From the NCBI GenBank assembly GCA_029204225.1, contig CM055108.1:13515955-13579954 (forward strand): 64,000 nt of DNA, read 5' to 3'. Both the position numbers and the translations under genes were made by a program. Source of the stretch: Diphasiastrum complanatum. Lineage: Eukaryota; Streptophyta; Lycopodiopsida; Lycopodiales; Lycopodiaceae. Position 1 is the first letter of the stretch; each line of letters begins with the position of its first letter. The notes beneath the pieces are model-generated. The model ran no database searches. It saw nothing but the letters and a program-made list of their open reading frames with translations, and was not told the DNA's origin. Below are positions 57,601 through 64,000 of the stretch, one piece after another.

Positions 57601-60600
57601 ATAGGACCATGAATTCCGCAGTCCAGTTCGTAGACTTACAGTAAGTCCAAAGTTTGCTTGACCAACTGAATGTACAATATGATGATGCACTTTGATTTTA
57701 TGAATGATAACATGAATGATGGAGTATGTTGAACCTCTATGAATAACTTGGCATGAAGTAGTGAAATATTTAAAGAAAAAGACTTGTTCAAGTTATCTAT
57801 TTACATACCGCCCTTTTGATAATGTCTATCATGCTTGAGGCCTTTGTACATGCAACCTGCAAGCAACTCATGATCTCTTTGGTAGTGAGACCTACACCAC
57901 CTGCCTTCTGAATGGAACAAATTTCCCCATGGCCATTGAGAGTCAATGTCATACGTCCTTGCATTGCAGCTTCTTCCTTCAAGTTTGGATCCAAGAGCTA
58001 CAAAAAAAAAGATGTAGATTCATACATTCTTATCCCTATCATGCTGCATGCCAAAATGAAAGCAATGCCACATGCATCTATACTTCTATTATGATGTGCA
58101 TTCTGATGTTGAAATTGCTGAAAATAGAACTCCTTTGCAGCAAAGTTTGAAAGAACTTTGAGAGGAGAGGAGGTTGAGAGGAGAGGAGTGAGGAGAAGGA
58201 GAGAGACTAGAGTGGGAAGGAGAGAGAAAAGAAAAGGGGGGGAGGGGTTGAGAGTTGTCACTTCAGTTTAGGATGAGAAGACGGAGGTAGTGTTCAGATG
58301 ATGGACATTGCATGACTTTTGGGGGAATGGAATAGATTATAGGGAGGAGGAATCAAGAATAGAGTTTAGGGAGGGTAGAGTAGGCTTTAACTTCCTTGAA
58401 TCTTGAAGAAAGAAAGAAAGAAAGAAAGCTCTTTATTAATATTCTTCAAGTACCCTAAGATACATAGGAGTAAGAAAAGGTACATTTCAAGTGTGTTCAT
58501 ATAGGAGCTTATAAGCTCAGTCTATCTAAAAAGAATAACTATAATGATATGGCTGGCATAGTTAATGTCCACCAGACTGGTACAGTCAATGTACAGAATA
58601 TAGGAGGTCAACAATTAAGGAACTTGAAAAATAGGTTCGACGATAGATTAGAATCATGAATTCATTAGGGAGAGGGAAAAGGGAAGAACATAGAAGAGGC
58701 TACAGGATTTAGTGTTTAGAAAGTAGCCTTACATATTTACTATTAGAATATAGTGGTTTTCTCTTTTATATAATATAGGGTGTCTAATTATTGAGAGATG
58801 GTGAGGGCAAGAGATCTTGATTGTCATCATATCATCATTGCAATGGCATATGGCACCTCGGGCACAACGAGTGTACATGCAGGAATTGTAGCTTGCAAAT
58901 TTTGATGTATCTGAGTGTCATAAATTTATTTGGCTACTCAATGATCATTGTTATATTACAACTTGTGTGCAGGTTGTCAAAAATAATGCGTTGAACTTTA
59001 ATCACATTTTTTGGACAACTTGTGTTGCACATTGCCTAGATCTCTTGTTCGAGGTCATTATGGGTCTTTCATCTAAGTTCATGGATAGGTTGGGGGAGCA
59101 ATTTTGGACATGCACGATGATTTGTGCTGAGGGGTGGAATTGATGATTTCTAAACTAACAACTTGCATTTGCATGATGCTAGTAGGGTCACAAATGTTGC
59201 CCTAAGTAGTTATTAGTAACATGTGAGAGGAATTGGATTGTTTTTTCTCTCTTTCATACAAAAAAGAGGAAGCAGCTCACCACATCATAGCTAGACAAGT
59301 TGGTGTACATGCATGCCAATCTAGCTCTTTGAAGAAATTAAAAGACACAAGAGAGACCATGCAGGTAAATTGCAATTGCGTATATATTATTCAGTCTTTA
59401 CTATTGTCAAGATTAAAATCTCAAGTCATTGTTCATGATTGATGAGTCGTGAACCCTAACCTCATGAGGCATGAACATGTCTAGTTGTAACTGCATATGT
59501 CAATCCACGAAGGTTCCAGACTTGCCACGTAGGGCACAGGAGGAGGAATTTGTATGCCTTCCTCCACTGGAAGTTTTTATTGATTGCAGGTCAATTCCAA
59601 ATTTCAAGTGTGAAAAGTAAAGTGATTTGTTGGAACTTTAAACTTGGCTTGTAGGCTTCATGTGTGCCTTTGCTTATCAGCATGCTGATTTGTTAAGTTG
59701 GCTCAGGCGTTGCTTTAGGGTTTTGTTGCTTGGCATTTGGCTTGGTTGGTTATGGAAAAATCTTATGATGTGTTGACTATGTTTGCGAAGTTCAGGGCTC
59801 AGCTCCATGGAGGTCCTGTTGGTGTCCTCCCGAGGTGAAATCTTCGCTGCATCTGTGTTGGGTTGGGTTACTCTTTTGAAAAGGGTCCTCCTGTAGAGCT
59901 GGTGCTTGTTAGCACATTGGCCAGTGTGACTAATTGCCAAGTTGGTTAGGCAAGTGGGTGAACGAAGGACACTTAGCTGGTTGTCCTAGCTCCCCTTGAT
60001 GTTCCAGTACCATACTCCTAAACTGATTAACTTCCATGGCGAACCTTCATGACCCAAGCTGCCTTTTTCTTAACTGCTTTCCCTCATGCAGCCAGCACAC
60101 AGCTCAAACTGCGTAGGTAGGTAGTCAGGGTATGCAACCCTCCTGCTTTGACCTCGTGCCCATTACGCTGTGATCCATAAAGCTTTCAACTGTACATGTA
60201 CTCATGCAACATAGATTCCTCATTTTCAGCCCTAATGTGCGTACATCCAATTTCCACCACTCTTGCTGATCTCGATGTTATGTATCTCTCTAGATCCAAA
60301 CATGCAAGCTAACATCCCATTGCAAGCATGCCCAACCTTTAAGAGTCCCTCAATGAGACTCTATACATCAAATTTGACACTTCTTGAAATGATGAAATCA
60401 AGTATAGCCTCTAGCCTCTAATCTGGTCACAAGATCATAACTCATTTCAACTCAAATAGCTTAACTTCAAGTAGTATAACTGAGAATGCCCGGAGAGGAT
60501 TATTGATGTCTTACAAAGGAGAACAGTCACAAGATGATTCAAGTTTCAGCATTCGGACTTCAAGATATTCTTGTCTCTGCGAGTAATTGGGCTAGTAACC

Positions 60601-63348
60601 GTTCATTTGCAACCATTTAAAGTTGCAAAGGCTTTTGACAATGCTTTTATTTAAGGAATCAAAGACTTTAACAGCATGCCTGAACAGTGGCATGTACTTC
60701 TCCTGATTTAGTTTCAGAACCAGCCCCAATCAGTATGCAGACGCATAACAAGACCAAGTTTCATTATGTTATACTAATTACAAGACATTATTGATTGAAA
60801 AGTTTGTATGAACAGTTAATACTGCTGGCATGTTAAAACCGTTGTCACAGCAGACACATGACTTCCCAACAGCATTTCTTTTCATGTTCCAGTGAAAGAG
60901 CAGTGAGCAGTAGAAACAAAGAACCAGAAGAGCAGTAAAAACTGAGAGATCAAAGAGCATTGAGTAGTAGAAACTGACAGATCAAAGAACCAGAATATAT
61001 GAGTGAAAAGAATTTTATGCTTACCAACAGATACAATAAGCACATAATCACAAACACTTTGATAATTTAATGCTTAACACTCATTAGTAGCCTGTAAAAC
61101 TGACACAAAGAGAAATACTTACTTGAACTTTTCCTTCACCATAAAATCCAAAAGTTACAGCAACTGGCCAGTGATGTAGGGTTAACGGATGAAGCTCTTT
61201 GACCTACATAATTGCAGGTAGGTCTTAAAGTAACTTCTTCAGCTTACCAAATGCTACTAGTACAAGACACCCACACCACTCTATCCACCTCATCCATTAA
61301 TTAGCATGAATGAGATACAGATCAAGAACGTGCTACACCAATATTCTAATATTGATAATCCAAAACCTGCACAGCAGACTGTACTGAGAATTTTCCCTGC
61401 TAAATATGTTAGCTTATTACCATATCAATGTGCTAGAGCTGACTTGCATTCCTACTTGCGTGATGGAAGGAGAGCAATTTTGACAAAAAAAGAACAAAAA
61501 GTGCTCTTGGCCAGAAGTGGTGAGCATCTGATTACATTGTGACCCAAGTAAAAAATGTCTTCATCCCTCTCTGTAAATTATAGTTGTCAGATTGGGCCAC
61601 AACATGGCAGAGGATGACTAAAAGCATACAATTAGGATTTGGACTGCAACCTCACTCAAATCAAGGTTGAGCACTGTACAAAAATATTTCAAGTGGCTCA
61701 CACGAAGGGGAAGTTGATTATGTATATTGGTGGAAAGTTTGCAATTGCTCTATCTAAACTAGCAACACACGTCTTCCTGGGCAATGACCTGCATGTCCAG
61801 GTTCTTGTGGAGTGTGGAGAGTGCCAAGGAACTGTGAGGAAGAGCGTTCCTTGATCTATGATATATACTAGGTTCTGGTCCTTGTAAACGTAACCAAGCA
61901 CAAAAGACGATAAGGAACTGGATACTTTCTTTACAAATTGTAGTTTATATCACAAATTCACATTAGCTACAGATGGAGAGAATTTGAGGAGATCTGTGAG
62001 TCGACTTTAACTATGTCACAAATTTATGTTAGCTACAGACGGAGAAAATCCAAGGATATCTACAAGTTGATTTTATTGCAGAAAATATATATAGCTTGCA
62101 TATCAATTGACCTGATATGATTGGTGAATCTAACCCTGCCAATGAATTTTATAGTATTTTTAGACTGTCATCCAAGTTCAAAGTAGAACTCAATGGTCTG
62201 TGAATGTTTGTTTACACTGAATTGTGAGTAGGAAACACAAACTTGCTTTCAATCCGTTTCAAATTTCATACTAACTTTGGTTTGATAAACAAGCATATTA
62301 AAATGCAGAATATGATCACGAGAAAGGAAAATCAAATTCCCTGCTTCCAAATGTCACTCATAGAATCATAGTTAGAAACTTTCGAGCAAACTTTAAACAT
62401 TCAATATGTTCATCTTGCAAGCATCTTCAAGCTTGAATAAAGTTGTGATTTGAGGTCTTTCAGACTTGCTTTAACTTTAGGGCATCATTTTCAAACCTTC
62501 AAAACCTTCTGCATTTTTATCTGTCAACGTCTGTTTGCAAATATGCTTACACAATTCTGATGCACACAAGCTTGTTATTAACTCACATAAGCACTTAGTG
62601 CTGCCAAATATTTAGAGTTCCTCTCCTTAGCTCAAGGATTTGGTTTCAAGAACTGACAGCTATATAACTACTGCTTCCACACAAACAATGTATCTATTTT
62701 TGAAATTAGAATATATCCAAGATAGACCTTCAGAAATACGGATTCTTCTTTATGGTAACATGCACTTTAACTGTATGCTCTCAACTTTTATGCAAGTCGA
62801 AGGACCAGCTCTAGTATGATCAAATTTAACCCGAAAAGTACGTGGGAGTGATTCACTTATGCAATAGCTAACATATAGCTTGTTTATTTAGACATCTGTT
62901 ACGATCTACAAGATAACCTAGAGCTTTATGTCACCGACCAATGCAAATTTAAAGAGCTTATGATCCAGTGAAAGGAAGCATGCTGCATACCTTAGCAGGG
63001 TCAATGATAACTTCTTGTTGACTGTCAATTCCACCTAAAATATTTGCTGGAATTTGGAATGAAAGCAATGCTGCTAAAGCAGCAGCATTTGCAGCATCGA
63101 GCAGATTTCTGTACAGAATACACAAAGCAATCTCTACTCCATCATGATCCAATAAAACCTAAGATATGTTATCCAAGTTTTGGATGGCAAATAGAAAGAA
63201 CAGACTCTAATTTATGCAATACATGGCGGAACTTCTTTGACTGTTACCGTACCCACAATTGTCAAGAACATGAAGGTCTAATCGAAGTGCCCAAACCGTA
63301 TCTCCTGTCAAAATACATAAGGATTCTGTATCCAACGCCCTGCTCTGC
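54605..63348 (-). CDS. RRP45: Exosome core subunit RRP45 (EXOSC9/CER7-like), 3' six exons
   Basis: RRP45 is an RNase PH-fold ring subunit of the RNA exosome, which degrades and trims RNA 3' ends in nucleus and cytoplasm. Plant RRP45B (CER7) also affects wax synthesis. Exons on the minus strand, all with GT/AG borders and matching phases: 63348-63253 (RALDTESLCILTGDTVWAL, RLDLHVLDN), 63108-62991 (NLLDAANAAALAALLSF, EVIIDPAK), 61203-61123 (HHWPVAVTFGFYGEGKV), 57997-57809 (EEAAMQGRMTLTLNGHGEIC, SIQKAG), 56658-56363 (acidic, variable) and 54953-54605 (ends SLLDAVKRKPKR, TAA). Together they encode about 375 residues: the second half of the RNase PH domain and the C-terminal tail. The N-terminal exons lie beyond 64000 or are unseen here. 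Introns are 144, 1787, 3125, 1150 and 1409 bp. The last junction (56363/54953) is in variable sequence and least certain. No lesions seen. Confidence 0.88.
57176..57262 (-). mobile_element. Very short tRNA-derived SINE-like insertion, copy 2
   Basis: An 87-bp insert in an RRP45 intron, flanked by a perfect 14-bp direct repeat, aatcttcttgaatg, at 57162-57175 and 57263-57276. It differs from copy 1 at only a few positions. The A-box-like tggctcagttgg is closer to consensus here, and the B-box ggttcgaacc and the ccaaag/ctttgg hairpin are identical. Both copies end ccaagaag on the minus strand, and both sites read CCATT across the nick position. It has the same orientation as the host gene, so it is transcribed as part of the intron. 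Confidence 0.8.
58795..59110 (+). pseudogene. hAT-type (DUF659-like) transposase fragment
   Basis: A plus-strand frame reads CVQVVKNNALNFNHIFWTTCVAHCLDLL at about 58967-59050. This matches the conserved plant hAT/DUF659 block, in which an Asp-Asn-Ala triplet is followed by an HIFWTPCAAHCLDL-like motif; the usual Asp is Asn here. Upstream, an IAMAYGTSGTTSVHAG-like stretch is in another frame. It is opposite to the host gene and has no terminal repeats nearby, so it is a dead scrap. Confidence 0.6.
60890..61000. repeat. Imperfect tandem array in RRP45 intron
   Basis: Repeats of gagcagtagaaac and gatcaaagaaccaga units, with about three partial copies. Confidence 0.6.
61204..62990. other. RRP45 intron with a direct duplication
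   Basis: A 1787-bp intron. A block at about 61946-62008 recurs at about 62012-62075 (both with cacaaatt and gttagctacaga or attagctacaga). Small frames at 61306-61542 and 61639-61854 have no recognisable domain. Confidence 0.5.
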
Positions 63349-64000
63349 CTGCAAATTTGCAGAGAACCTTGTTAGTTACTTCAGAAAACCATTCGCAGTG
63401 AAAAAATACTAACAAACTCTATTGATAAACAATGTGAAGCTTCTCTTTTGCATTGTTAATGAGGTCTCAGCATGGTATAACAGCCTTTGAACAGCAAAGA
63501 TAAGGTAGCCCAAACAATGCAGCATTGTCAGACAAAATGACAGCAGATCAACACCACAACTTCTCCCATAGGTGCTGAATCATTCAAAACGTTAAATGAA
63601 ACAATCTCACAATCAGCTTAGAAATAGTTCAGATGGCGTACCACGGCACGTGGAACTATGATATATATACATACCTAAGGAAACGGACCCTGGGTGCGGA
63701 CGCCTCAGGGGTGCGTCCGGGTCCGGACGCGTCCGGCATTTTTCAATTTTTTTTTTTTTAAATACAGGCCCCTCCCCTCACTGTCCCACATCCCCAAAAC
63801 GAAATAAAAACAATTTTCCGCCCCCTACCCCCCCCCCTGGAATTAATTATCAAGAGGGTGTCTAGCACCCACCTGCCCCCTCCTGTTAAATAAAAGGAAA
63901 AAGGTGCCTAAAAAAATTTGCAACAAACCTAACCACTGCCCATGCCTCCCATAATTGAGATATTACCAAACAACGATGACTAATGAGCAGTCCATAAATT
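63349..64000. other. RRP45 intron start and GC-rich mobile-element edge
   Basis: No further RRP45 exon is visible to the window end. At 63690-63740 a GC-rich block contains gcgtccgg-gt-ccggacgc (63713-63730) and the perfect palindrome ccggacgcgtccgg (63723-63736), followed by a T-run. The caggggtgcg at 63706 resembles a hAT terminus, so a transposon may begin here and continue past the window. Confidence 0.45.

Larger units (their letters stand above)
57998..61122. other. Long RRP45 intron with transposon debris
   Basis: A 3125-bp intron. It contains a purine-rich segment (58150-58260), a (GAAA)n run at 58408-58428, a hAT transposase scrap (58795-59110) and an imperfect tandem array at 60890-61000. 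The rest, including 59230-60780, shows no recognisable gene. Confidence 0.6.

Noticed and set aside
60890-61000. CRISPR-like repeat array
   Set aside because: Units are imperfect and contiguous without unique spacers, and the host is a plant.

Overview
The window is nuclear DNA from a land plant. It holds three recognisable protein-coding genes with plant-only or plant-typical architecture: a LISCL-type GRAS regulator, an EIN3/EIL ethylene transcription factor, and an exosome RRP45 subunit split by long introns. They lie in AT-rich sequence filled with Ty1/copia and Ty3/gypsy remnants. The EIN3 and GRAS proteins look diverged from the common flowering-plant forms. Together with multi-kilobase introns and dense retroelement decay this would fit a fern or gymnosperm, but I cannot name the organism from sequence alone.

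Layout. 1-3.7 kb: single-exon GRAS gene on the minus strand, with a 64-bp tandem duplication just upstream. 4.7-5.9 kb: broken LINE-like reverse transcriptase cut by a truncated solo LTR. 6.4-8.6 kb: minus-strand open segments of unknown nature. 9.4-11.6 kb: deleted copia (C4). 12.5-24.2 kb: a nest with three fragments of one copia family (B1 and B2 on minus, B3 on plus), a gypsy LTR plus leader (G3), and a chromovirus integrase/chromodomain fragment (G1). B3 and B2 flank G1 in mirror orientation with about 1.1-kb LTRs pointing inward. 27.2-29.2 kb: intact EIN3-like gene. 31.7-32.7 kb: small copia scraps. 33.4 kb: an 85-bp tRNA-derived short interspersed element with a 15-bp target duplication. 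35.4-41.2 kb: the best preserved retroelement, copia C1, with two LTRs and a gag-pol carrying several stops and frameshifts. 41.5-42.5 kb: microsatellite cluster. 42.7-45.9 kb: decayed gypsy element G2. 45.9-52.8 kb: copia C2, interrupted by a second copia (C3, minus strand) that lost its RT and RNase H region. 53.3-53.9 kb: an unrecognised 184-codon open frame. 53.9-54.4 kb: a minus-strand LTR. 54.6-63.3 kb: the 3' six exons of RRP45 on the minus strand. A second 87-bp copy of the short element sits in one RRP45 intron and a hAT transposase remnant in another.

The three genes are functionally unrelated (transcription, ethylene response, RNA decay). Everything between them is mobile-element debris or sequence with no visible function. 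I found no clustered set of genes suggesting a new pathway. The most distinctive feature is the pair of very short tRNA-like insertions with perfect target duplications. One of them landed inside a 43-bp tandem array whose other units act as a built-in empty-site control.
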